Positions 17,679 to 24,993 of a stretch of DNA of 34,702 nucleotides are shown in pieces. A model generated the notes under the pieces. It did not search any database. It was not told the DNA's origin and saw only the letters and a list, made by a program, of their open reading frames with translations. The stretch is from assembly GCA_032127075.1 (NCBI GenBank), contig JAQAZZ010000077.1:1-34702 (forward strand). The letters run 5' to 3'. The DNA comes from GCA-2699445 sp032127075 (lineage in GTDB: Bacteria; Actinomycetota; Actinomycetes; S36-B12; GCA-2699445). How positions within the stretch are numbered: the stretch's first letter is position 1; each line of letters begins with the position of its first letter. The translations under genes and the position numbers were made by a program.

Positions 17679-18061
17679 TGAGCGGAAACGGGCCAGAGGT
17701 TCCCACAAGTCCAGGCAGACCCGCCCTGTGGCGCGTGCTGGCGCTGGTTGCGCTGCTGACCCAGACTGCGCTGCTGTACTGGCCGCGAGCCGCCGGCCCC
17801 GAGACCGGCCTGCCCCTGGACAAGGTTGCGCATTTCCTCATGTTCGCGGGCGTGGCGGCGCTGGCGACACTGGCGGGTGTGGCACTGCGTTGGACGGCAG
17901 CGATCCTGGTCCTGCAGGCGATGGCCAGCGAAGCCGTGCAGCACTACGTGCTGCCGGGGCGCTCCGGCGACTGGGGGGACCTCACCGCCGACCTGCTGGG
18001 AATCGCGGCAGGCATCGCGCTGGTCCTCACCTGGCGGGCCGCCGCGGAGCAGAGGCGTTAG
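17678..18061 (+). CDS. VanZ-like membrane protein
   Basis: A 127-residue membrane protein. The motif LDKVAHFLMFAGVAALATLA, the later Q-H-Y-V-L-P-G-R-S-G-D-W-G-D and a final D-L-L-G-I-A-A-G-I-A-L are the landmarks of the VanZ-like family. Three to four hydrophobic segments are visible. The family is named after a teicoplanin-resistance protein but is widespread, and its biochemical role is unclear. The start ATG 17678 overlaps the kinase stop by one base (TGATG), so it belongs to the same transcription unit. No resistance genes are nearby, so I do not infer glycopeptide resistance. Confidence 0.82.
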   Translation: MSGNGPEVPTSPGRPALWRVLALVALLTQTALLYWPRAAGPETGLPLDKVAHFLMFAGVAALATLAGVALRWTAAILVLQAMASEAVQHYVLPGRSGDWGDLTADLLGIAAGIALVLTWRAAAEQRR

Positions 18062-18203
18062 CCGCCAGCAGGGTGCAGTCGTACACCGAGGTCCTATTCG
18101 CCGGAATAGTCGTGCCGTTGACGGCATGCTGGTGCCATGGATCCGAGCAGTGGCCGCCGCCGGCGGCCAGGCGGGGCGGCCCGATGTGATCCGAAGCGGC
18201 GCG

Positions 18204-18560
18204 ATGACTGATCAGGACGCCGCGGCCGACATCCCGGAGGTCGAACCGGACTACCGCTTCACCCTTGCCAACGAGCGCACCTACCTCGCGTGGATCCGCA
18301 CCGCGCTGGCGCTCATCGCCGGTGGGATCGCTCTCAAAGCAGTCGCAGGGGCGTTCAACGTCCAGTGGCTGGCGACGACGGTGGGGGTTGCGGCAACCGT
18401 GCTCGGCGGAGTGCTGCCCCTCACCGCGCTGCGACACTGGCGCGCCGTGCAGAAGGCCATGCGGCGCGGCGAGCCGCTGCCGGTGCAGCGCGCGGCCATT
18501 GTGCTGACCACCGGAATTGTGGTCCTGTCGGGCGTCTTGGCGTTGGCGGTTCTGCTGTGA
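18204..18560 (+). CDS. DUF202 (YidH-like) membrane protein
   Basis: A 118-residue protein with the DUF202 signature NERTYLAWIRTALALIAGGI followed by two more hydrophobic segments (VGVAATVLGGVLPLTAL and IVLTTGIVVLSGVLALAVLL). That gives three membrane spans, as in YidH. The function of the family is not known. ATG 18204 is chosen because the conserved part starts about 26 residues in; GTG 18186 is an in-frame alternative. It is followed with a 4-bp overlap (GTGA) by a second protein of the same general type, so the two may form a heteromeric membrane complex. Confidence 0.85.
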   Translation: MTDQDAAADIPEVEPDYRFTLANERTYLAWIRTALALIAGGIALKAVAGAFNVQWLATTVGVAATVLGGVLPLTALRHWRAVQKAMRRGEPLPVQRAAIVLTTGIVVLSGVLALAVLL

Positions 18561-18844
18561 GCATCGGCACCCCGCCGGAGTCACAGTCGGACCGGACCAG
18601 GCTGTCCTGGCGGCGCACTGTGAACGGAATGCTCGCTGTCGGCGGTATCGGGGCCCTTCGGATGCTCTCGCAGGGACACATCCTGGAAGCCGCTCTGGCC
18701 AGCATCGTCACCGTGATCTGCATCGCGCCGATGTATCGGCGGCAGATCGTGCTGCGCGGCAGCTACGCCCCGGCAGCCTGGGAACCGGCGATGGTGGCGG
18801 TGTGCACGTCGGTGCTCGCCGCGACCGTGGTACTCACCCCCTGA
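18557..18844 (+). CDS. Second DUF202-like membrane protein
   Basis: A 95-residue protein with R-T-R-L-S-W-R-R-T near its N-terminus, matching the R-T-x-L-A-W-x-R-T motif of DUF202. About three hydrophobic segments follow (GMLAVGGIGALRML, ALASIVTVICIAP, AMVAVCTSVLAATVVL). It overlaps the preceding DUF202 gene by 4 bp and is translationally coupled to it. Paired DUF202 genes of this kind are common in actinobacteria. It ends 17 bp before the convergent patatin gene. Function unknown. Confidence 0.8.
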   Translation: MSIGTPPESQSDRTRLSWRRTVNGMLAVGGIGALRMLSQGHILEAALASIVTVICIAPMYRRQIVLRGSYAPAAWEPAMVAVCTSVLAATVVLTP

Positions 18845-18861
18845 TCCGCGCTTCGGCAACG

Positions 18862-20157
18862 CTAGTTGTCTTGCGGATCGTCCTTGGGCTCGTCCTTGGG
18901 CTCGTCCTTGCCGAGAACCTTGGCGATGATCTTCTGGCCAGCGGACTTCGCGGAGTCGGCCGCCTCATCGGCTGCGGCAGCGGCCTCTTCGGCGGACTCC
19001 GCCGCAACGGCAGCTTCGGCCGCAGATGCGGCCGCTTCCGAATCGGCGCCCCGCTCTCGGTCCTCATCGCCCCCGCCGGTGACAGCTTTCGCCGCTTCCA
19101 TTGCGGCCCGTCCGGCGGCAGCCGCGGCCGCCGTCGCTTTGGCAGCCGCCTCACCGGCCATGCCGCCGGCAACCTCCACCTCACGAGCCGCCTGCTGAGC
19201 CGCCACCTTCTCCTCGTCCACCGGGATGACTCCCGCTTCCGCTGCCAGTTCCCGCGCCTCGTGGCTGAGGGTGACTTGGTGTACCGCGAGCGCATCCGAA
19301 GGTGCAGAGCCGTAGCGTCCCGGCCCTGAGATTTCGAGGTCGGCCAACCACTCGCGGCTCATCTGCTCGGCCCGGTCGGCGAGCTCTTCGGACTTGGAGA
19401 AGTCGTCGGGCATGGTGTTGGTGGGCCAGGGCCCCGGCAGGTAGAGGACCCTCAGCCCCTCGGCCTTCTCCATATCCCTGCGCACCTGCTGGGCGGCCAT
19501 GATCGCCGCGGTTCGCAACAGCCTGCCCGAGAAGGTGTCCTCGCCCTCGGGCGCGAGGACGGTGAAGCCGCAGTCGAGCACAACGATGGTCCGGGCCCCC
19601 TGCTCCACCGCCTGGCCTATGGGGACGTTGGCCACCAGACCGCCGTCCACGAGTCGGATCCCGTCCCGGTATATGGACGGGAAGATCGCTGGGATGGCCG
19701 CGCTTGCCAGCAGGGCGGAGATCAGATCGCCTTCGCTCAATGGAACCGACACCCCGGTGTCGAAGTCGGTGGCCATAGCCGTGTGCGGAATCTTCAATTC
19801 GGCGAAGTCACGCGCATTGACTGCGCGCTCCACGAGGGCGCGCAGTCCGTCGTTGCCGACCGCCGACGGCTTGCCGGAGGCCAGGTTGAGCGCCGCGCTG
19901 ACGACCCCGCCGAACACATCATCTCGGGTGGTCGTCGCCCACAACTCGCTGAGGCGCTCCGGAGCCGTTTCTGGGTCTTCGGCGACAACAGCGCCGTTGA
20001 GCGAGCCCACCGACGTTCCCACAACGAAGTTGGGTCGGATGTCGCTGTCCGCCAGGGCCCGCAGTTGGCCTACCTGGACCGAACCGTATGACGCGCCACC
20101 GGCGAGAACGTAGGCCACCGGCTTCTTGATCTTGCGTCCGAATTCGTACTGCGGCAT
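18862..20157 (-). CDS. Patatin-like phospholipase with long alanine-rich tail
   Basis: A 431-residue patatin-family lipid acyl hydrolase. The oxyanion-hole motif GGASYGSVQVG lies at about 20-30. The nucleophile elbow is GTSVG with Ser49, and the catalytic Asp171 is in V-D-G-G-L-V-A-N-V-P; the Ser-Asp dyad is complete. The last 120 or so residues are unusual: a long Ala/Glu/Asp-rich stretch that should be a highly charged helix. It ends in the short repeat D-E-P-K-D-E-P-K-D-D-P. The start ATG 20157 has AGGAG upstream; the open frame reaches back to 20205. No signal peptide, so it is cytosolic or peripheral. It lies 72 bp downstream of the MDR gene, with a hairpin between. Confidence 0.9.
   Translation of the reverse strand: MPQYEFGRKIKKPVAYVLAGGASYGSVQVGQLRALADSDIRPNFVVGTSVGSLNGAVVAEDPETAPERLSELWATTTRDDVFGGVVSAALNLASGKPSAVGNDGLRALVERAVNARDFAELKIPHTAMATDFDTGVSVPLSEGDLISALLASAAIPAIFPSIYRDGIRLVDGGLVANVPIGQAVEQGARTIVVLDCGFTVLAPEGEDTFSGRLLRTAAIMAAQQVRRDMEKAEGLRVLYLPGPWPTNTMPDDFSKSEELADRAEQMSREWLADLEISGPGRYGSAPSDALAVHQVTLSHEARELAAEAGVIPVDEEKVAAQQAAREVEVAGGMAGEAAAKATAAAAAAGRAAMEAAKAVTGGGDEDRERGADSEAAASAAEAAVAAESAEEAAAAADEAADSAKSAGQKIIAKVLGKDEPKDEPKDDPQDN
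18881..18913 (+). repeat. 12-bp tandem repeat in patatin tail
   Basis: TCCTTGGGCTCG is repeated at 18881-18892 and 18893-18904, with a partial third copy. On the minus strand it encodes the D-E-P-K repeat at the C-terminus of the patatin-like protein. Such short in-frame repeats may change copy number by slippage. Confidence 0.7.
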
Positions 20158-20209
20158 GGCCACTCCTGACTGGAATTCCCCGATCCTGGCCCGAGGGTGC
20201 CACACCCCC

Positions 20210-20223
20210 CGCGCCGAAGCGCG
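20210..20223 (-). terminator. UUCG-loop hairpin after MDR gene
   Basis: On the minus strand CGCGC-TTCG-GCGCG folds into a 5-bp all-GC stem with a C(UUCG)G tetraloop, one of the most stable RNA hairpins. It lies about 7 bp after the MDR stop. No T-run follows, as is common in actinobacterial terminators. A second small hairpin (GGGTG-TGG-CACCC) follows. Confidence 0.4.
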
Positions 20224-20229
20224 CCGATG

Positions 20230-21222
20230 TCACGTGCCGAGGCGGACCATGGTCTTGCCGATGTTGCCCCCCGTGAAGAGGTCCGCCAGTGCTTGCGGTG
20301 CGCTCGCCAGCCCGTCGCGGATATCGACGCGCGACACCAGGCTTCCCTCGGCAACCCATTCGGCCAGGGCCGCCGACGCCTCCCCTGCTCGGTCCAAGTG
20401 GTCCAGAACGATGAAACCCTGCAGCAGGGCCCGCCTGGGGATCGCGTTGATCAGGTTCGCCGGCCCGGCAGGCGGTGCCGCGCTGTTGTAGTCGCTGATG
20501 GAGCCGCACAGCACGATCCGGGCGTGATTCCGAATCTGGCCGAGCACGGTGTTGAGAATCGGTCCGCCCACATTGTCGAAGTAGACATCTATCCCGCGGG
20601 GGCACTCTTCGCGCAGCCGCGCGGCGACATCTTCGCTGCGGTAGTCGATACACGCCGTGAAACCCAGGTCATCCACAACCCAACGACACTTCTGGGCAGA
20701 ACCGGCGATACCCACGACGCGGGCACCCCGAATCCGGGCGATCTGCCCTGCGATGGATCCCACCGCACCGGCGGCGCCCGACACCACGACCGTTTCACCC
20801 GGCAGCGGCTTCCCTATGTCGATCATCCCGACGTACGCGGTCAGGCCGGTCATGCCGAACACAGACAGAGCGTCCTCGTAGCTGATGCCCTCAGGTATGG
20901 GGAATGCCCCGTCGAGGACTGCACGAGTCTGCCACCCGGTCATCGCGCTGACCCGGCTACCCACGGGGAACCGCTCATTGCGGCTCGTCACAACCTCACC
21001 CACCCCGCCAGCTCGAATCACCTCTCCGATACCGATCTTGGGCAGGTAGGTGTCATAGGCCATCCAACCCCGGATGGTGGGGTCAATCGACAGGAGCTTC
21101 ACGTCAACAACGAACTGGCCGTCTTCCGGTGGGGGCAGGTCGACGCTGCGCTCGCCGAAGTTCTTCGGCCCGACAGCCCCTGCGGGGCGTTCGGCTAGGT
21201 AGATCTGCTCCGAGCTGGCCAC
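20230..21222 (-). CDS. NADP-dependent MDR oxidoreductase (zinc-independent, PTGR/CurA-like)
   Basis: A 330-residue medium-chain reductase without zinc ligands. SIDPTIRGWM and the cofactor motif V-V-S-G-A-A-G-A-V-G-S-I-A-G-Q belong to the NADP-dependent double-bond reductase group (curcumin/prostaglandin reductase, YncB-like), as do DVYFDNVGG and RIVLCGSISDYN. Such enzymes reduce alpha,beta-unsaturated aldehydes and ketones and often help detoxify lipid-derived products. The start GTG 21222 has no Shine-Dalgarno; a TAGGCT box lies exactly six bases upstream, so the mRNA is probably leaderless. The patatin gene follows in the same direction. Confidence 0.92.
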   Translation of the reverse strand: MASSEQIYLAERPAGAVGPKNFGERSVDLPPPEDGQFVVDVKLLSIDPTIRGWMAYDTYLPKIGIGEVIRAGGVGEVVTSRNERFPVGSRVSAMTGWQTRAVLDGAFPIPEGISYEDALSVFGMTGLTAYVGMIDIGKPLPGETVVVSGAAGAVGSIAGQIARIRGARVVGIAGSAQKCRWVVDDLGFTACIDYRSEDVAARLREECPRGIDVYFDNVGGPILNTVLGQIRNHARIVLCGSISDYNSAAPPAGPANLINAIPRRALLQGFIVLDHLDRAGEASAALAEWVAEGSLVSRVDIRDGLASAPQALADLFTGGNIGKTMVRLGT

Positions 21223-21234
21223 GCCTCGAGCCTA
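21220..21234 (-). promoter_or_regulatory. -10 box for leaderless start of MDR gene
   Basis: On the minus strand TAGGCT (21234-21229), six bases (CGAGGC), then GTG 21222. This is the same geometry as at several other genes in the window. Confidence 0.55.
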
Positions 21235-21390
21235 CGCGCAGGCCGCTGCTATCCCGGCGGCCAACAGTCATCGGCTGCGCCTCGTTGCGAATCGTCGGGA
21301 TGGCGCACTTCGGAATCTCAACCAGTGGGATCTGAAATCTGCGCAGTAGATCGGCACAATTGGGAACACTGCGTACATTCGGTGACCCAG

Positions 21391-21406
21391 TGTGACCTAG
21401 ATCATG
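21391..21406 (+). promoter_or_regulatory. CRP/GlxR-like operator
   Basis: TGTGACCTAGATCATG matches the actinobacterial CRP/GlxR consensus TGTGANNTANNTCACA at every specified base except two at the right end (TG in place of CA). It lies about 125 bp upstream of a secreted cell-wall hydrolase-like gene. In mycobacteria and corynebacteria such sites control rpf cell-wall genes, so the context fits. Whether it activates or represses depends on the unknown transcription start. Confidence 0.5.
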
Positions 21407-21529
21407 GCAATGTCGCAGTCTCGTTTGAAAATTGCCCCTACGCTCGATGAAGTAGTCCGAAACCGCAGGGGGCGGCTGGCTCGGCCAGTTGCGAGAGTTG
21501 AGGACGGCAATGCCGTCCGGGGGTTATGT
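21406..21529 (+). promoter_or_regulatory. Structured leader ahead of cell-wall hydrolase gene
   Basis: The intergenic stretch before ATG 21530 has several pairings. GGCAAT (21406-21411) can pair with ATTGCC (21431-21436), and GCCCC (21433-21437) with GGGGC (21469-21473). There is a CTGGC-TCG-GCCAG hairpin (21476-21488) and a perfect GGACGGC-AAT-GCCGTCC hairpin (21502-21518). GGCAATG occurs twice, exactly 100 bp apart, so ATTGCC could choose either partner. The GGGGG that may serve as ribosome site follows the last hairpin. A TTGAAA at 21425-21430 may be a -35. No known riboswitch class was recognised. Confidence 0.35.
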
Positions 21530-22597
21530 ATGACGAAGCGACGCGCAATGACGCTTGTCGGCGCGCTGCTGTCCACGGCAGCCGCGGCGACATCCGTCCC
21601 GGTATTCGCCCAAGCGCAGCCAACCGGGTCGGCCCAGGTCGCCGCAGCGGCGCCATCGAAGGGCCCGGCAGCCCAGCCGAAAGCCCAATCGCCGAAGGGC
21701 CTCTCGTCGGCTCGACAGCGCATGAACCGCGCCCGACGCGCCCTCCTCGCTGCGCAGCGGCATGAAGCCGATGTGGCCACCAAGTCCGAGAACGCCAGAT
21801 CCGAGGAGCAGTCGGCCAAGCGCGAGTTGGGCACCCTGGCCCGGGAGGCCTATGCCGGCGGTGCGTCGGACCTGCTGGACATCGCGACACTGGTGACCGC
21901 AGACAATCCCCGGGTCGCACTGCGAGACGCCTCACGCGCGGCCCAGTTCGCCTATCACCAGTCCGACGACTGGAATCGCGCCGCCGAAGTGGTGCAGCAG
22001 TTCATCGACGCCAGGGCGGAGGCAACCTCGGCGGTCAGGAAGGCTGAGAAGGAACTCCGCTCGGCACAGGAAGCAGTGATTGCCGCACAGGGATCGGTGG
22101 GAGGCGGCGGACCGGGCGCTGCTCGCCTCGCACAACGCTGCGCAGCCGCCAAGTCCGTGTCACCCATCTGCGTCGCACCGCCGTGGACCGAGCGGAACCT
22201 GACGGCCGACTCCGTCCTCATCGGGCGCTACGTCAGCGCCCGCTGGCCCAAGGTCAAAGAGGTGGGCGGTTGGCGCCCCAGCGATCCCTTCCCGGACCAT
22301 CCCAGCGGCAGGGCCGTGGACATCATGATGCCCAACGGCGGGTCCGGCGCGGATGCGGAGCTCGGCAACGAGATCGCCGCCTACTTCCAGGAGCACGCCA
22401 AGGAATACGGCATCTACTACATCCTGTGGCGCCAGCGGATGTGGCTGTCCACCAGCCGGCCCGGGGCGTGGACCGGGATGTCGGACCGTGGCTCGCCGAC
22501 AGCGAACCACATGGATCACATTCACATCTCCGTGACCGACGGCCACTCGGCGACGATCGTGTCGAAACTGCTGAAGTCGCGGTCCCTGCCCAAGTGA
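21530..22597 (+). CDS. Secreted zinc-peptidase-like cell-wall protein (ARB_07466-type C-terminal domain)
   Basis: A 355-residue exported protein. It has a signal peptide (M-T-K-R-R-A-M-T-L-V, hydrophobic core, cut near V-F-A-Q-A), a low-complexity Ala/Gln/Pro part and a helical coiled-coil stretch of about 120 residues. The C-terminal domain contains D-H-P-S-G-R-A-V-D-I-M and N-H-M-D-H-I-H-I-S. The H-x-x-G-x-A-x-D and H-I-H motifs suit a metal-binding peptidoglycan peptidase of the M15/VanY type, the ARB_07466-like domain often linked to Rpf and cell-wall hydrolases. ATG 21530 is chosen because it begins the signal peptide; the frame is open further upstream. A CRP/GlxR-like site and structured leader precede it. 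Confidence 0.85.
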   Translation: MTKRRAMTLVGALLSTAAAATSVPVFAQAQPTGSAQVAAAAPSKGPAAQPKAQSPKGLSSARQRMNRARRALLAAQRHEADVATKSENARSEEQSAKRELGTLAREAYAGGASDLLDIATLVTADNPRVALRDASRAAQFAYHQSDDWNRAAEVVQQFIDARAEATSAVRKAEKELRSAQEAVIAAQGSVGGGGPGAARLAQRCAAAKSVSPICVAPPWTERNLTADSVLIGRYVSARWPKVKEVGGWRPSDPFPDHPSGRAVDIMMPNGGSGADAELGNEIAAYFQEHAKEYGIYYILWRQRMWLSTSRPGAWTGMSDRGSPTANHMDHIHISVTDGHSATIVSKLLKSRSLPK

Positions 22598-22646
22598 CCG
22601 GATCCTGACCACACAGCAACCCTGAACCGGGGGTTCCGCCGCGGCG

Positions 22647-22661
22647 TAGCCTGGAGGTATG
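22647..22661 (+). promoter_or_regulatory. -10 box for leaderless start of metallophosphoesterase gene
   Basis: TAGCCT (22647-22652), six bases (GGAGGT), then ATG 22659. The GGAGGT abuts the start codon too closely to act as a normal ribosome site, so a leaderless start is the better reading. Confidence 0.5.
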
Positions 22662-23888
22662 GGAGTTGGGCCGCGGAATGCCGCCGCAGTCGTGTTGGGC
22701 GCCTCGTTGGCGGTTGGGTTGGTGGTTGCTCCCGCGAGCGGGGGCGCCGTGCAACCGTCGGTGTCCGCTGGTGGTGCTCAACTCCGATCCGTTCCCGTGG
22801 CGAAGGATCGCCCGATCACCGGGTGGCCAACGACCAGGGCGAGCCTGCTCGAAGGTGATGCGCTGCGAGTGACCGTAGACGTGGCTCGGCGGATTCGCGA
22901 AGTGGCGCTGGAGTCGCGGGCGCGCGGCGATGGATGGAGGACGGTCACCACCACTGCGACCGCCCGGCGCAAGGCTCTGGTGCTGCTGACGGGTGAGGAG
23001 GTTGGCCGCTGGCGCTACCGGCTTTCGGCCCGATACCGCGGTCGAACGGTCGTCACGCCCGCACGGAATGTCGATGTCGTCAGCCGGCAGGAAGGCTCCG
23101 ACTGGAGCGAAACGAAATACGCGGTGGGTGACATCGGAGAGTGCGGGGGGCCGGTGGCGGCGACCGCCGGGCTGATCCCGCTGGGAGCCGGGTTGCTGGC
23201 CCTGGGCGACATCGCGTACCCGAAGGGCAGGCTGAAGGACTTCGCGAGGTGCTACCTGCCGCACTACGGCCGCCTGCTCGATACCACCAAGCCCGTGCCG
23301 GGCAACCACGAGTACTTCAGCGGCGGCGCTGGCTACTTCGCCACCTTCGGGAATGCTGCGGGCACCCGCGGAAAACCCTGGTACGCCTGGGAGAGCGGCC
23401 CGTGGCGCTTCCTGATGCTGGACTCGAACTGCGGCTTCGTCGGCGGCTGCGGCAAGGAGTCGCGGCAGTTCGCGTGGGTGAAGAGGCAGTTGCGCGACAA
23501 CCCCCGCCAGTGTGTGGCTGCCGCGTGGCATCACCCGGTCACCTCCAGCGGCAGCCGCCACGGCAACGATCCCGCCATGAAGCGACCGTTGCGGCTGCTG
23601 GTGCGAGCCGGTGCCGATCTGATCCTGAACGGTCACGAACACAGCTATGAGCGGTTCGCCAGGCTTGGCGTCGCCGGAAGGCCCTCACCATCCGGTGCCA
23701 GGGCGTTCGTCGTCGGCACCGGAGGCGCGAACCTGTATGAGTTCGCCGACCCGAGACAGGGCTCCGAGGTCCGCTACAACGGCAGCCACGGCGTCCTGCG
23801 GCTCGAACTCGAGCCGGACTCGTACGAGTGGGAGTTCCTTGCGGTGGATGGCACCTCCGTGGACTCCGGTTCAGACACCTGCAATTGA
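22659..23888 (+). CDS. Secreted calcineurin-like metallophosphoesterase
   Basis: A 409-residue exported phosphoesterase. A signal peptide of about 25-30 residues (VVLGASLAVGLVVAPASGGA) is followed by an N-terminal beta-type domain and then the metallophosphoesterase core. Core motifs are A-V-G-D-I-G-E-C, A-L-G-D-I-A-Y-P-K-G, P-G-N-H-E-Y, A-A-W-H-H-P and L-N-G-H-E-H-S-Y-E-R. The first metal motif is G-D-I rather than the classical D-x-H, as in the actinobacterial subgroup of purple-acid-phosphatase-like proteins. Several Cys (G-E-C-G-G, N-C-G-F-V-G-G-C) may form disulphides outside the cell. It probably hydrolyses phosphate esters extracytoplasmically. The stop lies in a palindrome shared with the convergent pirin gene. 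Confidence 0.9.
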   Translation: MGVGPRNAAAVVLGASLAVGLVVAPASGGAVQPSVSAGGAQLRSVPVAKDRPITGWPTTRASLLEGDALRVTVDVARRIREVALESRARGDGWRTVTTTATARRKALVLLTGEEVGRWRYRLSARYRGRTVVTPARNVDVVSRQEGSDWSETKYAVGDIGECGGPVAATAGLIPLGAGLLALGDIAYPKGRLKDFARCYLPHYGRLLDTTKPVPGNHEYFSGGAGYFATFGNAAGTRGKPWYAWESGPWRFLMLDSNCGFVGGCGKESRQFAWVKRQLRDNPRQCVAAAWHHPVTSSGSRHGNDPAMKRPLRLLVRAGADLILNGHEHSYERFARLGVAGRPSPSGARAFVVGTGGANLYEFADPRQGSEVRYNGSHGVLRLELEPDSYEWEFLAVDGTSVDSGSDTCN

Positions 23889-23897
23889 CGCGTCAAT
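23884..23897. repeat. Perfect 14-bp palindrome holding both convergent stop codons
   Basis: ATTGACGCGTCAAT is a perfect inverted repeat. The TGA at 23886-23888 ends the metallophosphoesterase, and the TCA at 23893-23895 is the stop of the pirin gene on the other strand. Confidence 0.8.
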
Positions 23898-24738
23898 CCC
23901 GCGGCCGGGGGATCCACCCCTCATGGTCATGGGGCACCGTGGGGAACCGTTGCCCGTCCCAGTCCCGCTTGGCCTGCTCGATGACCTCCCGGTCGGAGGC
24001 CACGAAGTTCCACCAGATGTAGCGGTCACCCACAGGGTCGCCGGCGAGCATCATGGCTCGCCCGGTACCGACCAGTTCAGCCGCCTGGCCCTCGGCGAGC
24101 ACCGCCAACTGCCCCTCGGCCAACTCCTGGCCGGCCAGCCGCAACTCCCCGCCCATGTTCAGCACGGCCCGTTCACGATGTTCGGTGGGAATGACCAATC
24201 GGGCATCCGACAGCCACAGATCGGCCTCCAGCAGCCGCGACGATCCCTTGACGGGCGATTCCATCCCCCAGCCGGTGCCCGCGAGAACCCTGACCCTGGC
24301 ACCCCCCGACGTCTCCTCCGGGATAGTGGCCGCCCCGGCGTGTTCGAAGAAGGGGTCGGCGTTCTCGGTGTCGTCGGGCAATGCCACCCACGTCTGAAGA
24401 CCGGAAAGGTCCCCCTCGTCCTCCCGTTCCCGTGGGGGGGTCCGTTCCGTATGGCAGGCGCCGCCGCCGGCCGTCATCCAGTTCACCTCCCCCGGATCCA
24501 CCTGCTGAACCGCTCCGGTGGAATCCCGGTGCAGCAGCGATCCGGCGAACAAGTAGCTGAGCGTCGAGAGCCCGATGTGCGGATGGGCCGCCACATCCAC
24601 GCCGAGACCCGGCGGCAAGTGCTCGGGGCCCATGATGTCGGCATAGATGAACGGTCCGACCATGCGCCGTTTGCGGAATGGCAGGATCCGGCGGACCGTC
24701 CCCGCCCCGAGCGGCCGGATGCGAGGGTCGATAGTCAT
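23893..24738 (-). CDS. Pirin family protein
   Basis: A 281-residue bicupin of the pirin family, cytosolic iron-binding proteins; some members are quercetin dioxygenases or redox-dependent regulators. All four metal ligands of the N-terminal cupin are visible: the two His of A-H-P-H-I-G-L-S-T-L and the His and Glu of GGGACHTERTP. F-A-G-S-L-L-H-R-D-S-x-G is also a pirin hallmark. The C-terminal cupin is present and ends normally (W-W-N-F-V-A-S-D-R-E-V-I). The start ATG 24738 fits the family; GTG 24759 with GGAAAGTGAG upstream is a reasonable alternative adding seven residues. The gene is divergent from the DinB-like gene and convergent with the metallophosphoesterase. Confidence 0.92.
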   Translation of the reverse strand: MTIDPRIRPLGAGTVRRILPFRKRRMVGPFIYADIMGPEHLPPGLGVDVAAHPHIGLSTLSYLFAGSLLHRDSTGAVQQVDPGEVNWMTAGGGACHTERTPPREREDEGDLSGLQTWVALPDDTENADPFFEHAGAATIPEETSGGARVRVLAGTGWGMESPVKGSSRLLEADLWLSDARLVIPTEHRERAVLNMGGELRLAGQELAEGQLAVLAEGQAAELVGTGRAMMLAGDPVGDRYIWWNFVASDREVIEQAKRDWDGQRFPTVPHDHEGWIPRPRD

Positions 24739-24864
24739 TTCGATCGCGGAAGACGCCACCTCACTTTCCTACCATCTGCCGACCCGGGTCGGCGATCCGA
24801 TGGGAGTGGCTGGGTTGCGACGAGACTGCGATCGGTCCTGGATCAGGAAATCACCAGGGGAAAC

Positions 24865-24892
24865 TTGAATGCGACAGTATTCGCCGTAGCCT
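24865..24892 (+). promoter_or_regulatory. Promoter of DinB-like gene
   Basis: TTGAAT (24865-24870), 16-bp spacer, TAGCCT (24887-24892). Both hexamers are close to the sigma-70 consensus, which makes this the clearest two-box promoter in the window. The predicted start is near 24899, about 103 bases before ATG 25002. Confidence 0.55.
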
Positions 24893-24899
24893 GGAAGCA

Positions 24900-24993
24900 G
24901 CGCCCCGCCGTTTCCCCCGTCGGCGGGGCGCCTTCCATCCCCACGGTTCGGGCAGAGCCCCGGTCGTCGGACCTGCACAACCCGAGATTCGGG
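24900..24993 (+). promoter_or_regulatory. Structured 5'UTR with 11-bp GC hairpin
   Basis: GCGCCCCGCCG (24900-24910) and CGGCGGGGCGC (24921-24931) form a perfect 11-bp stem with a 10-base loop, starting at about the predicted transcription start. A second stem CCCGA-GAT-TCGGG (24981-24993) ends on the first bases of the ribosome site GGGGAGG. The first hairpin has no T-run and no gene ends upstream of it on this strand, so it is not a terminator. It may protect the mRNA 5' end or act in regulation. Confidence 0.45.

Noticed and set aside
17678..18061. Glycopeptide-resistance gene (VanZ)
   Set aside because: Only the general VanZ-like fold is seen; no vanHAX or other resistance genes are present.
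21406..21529. ydaO (c-di-AMP) riboswitch
   Set aside because: The gene context would fit, but I could not recognise the conserved sequence blocks of that class. An Infernal search with the Rfam ydaO-yuaA model would decide.
24900..24931. Strong hairpin as a terminator
   Set aside because: No gene on the plus strand ends upstream, and the pirin gene on the minus strand begins, not ends, nearby; no T-run.
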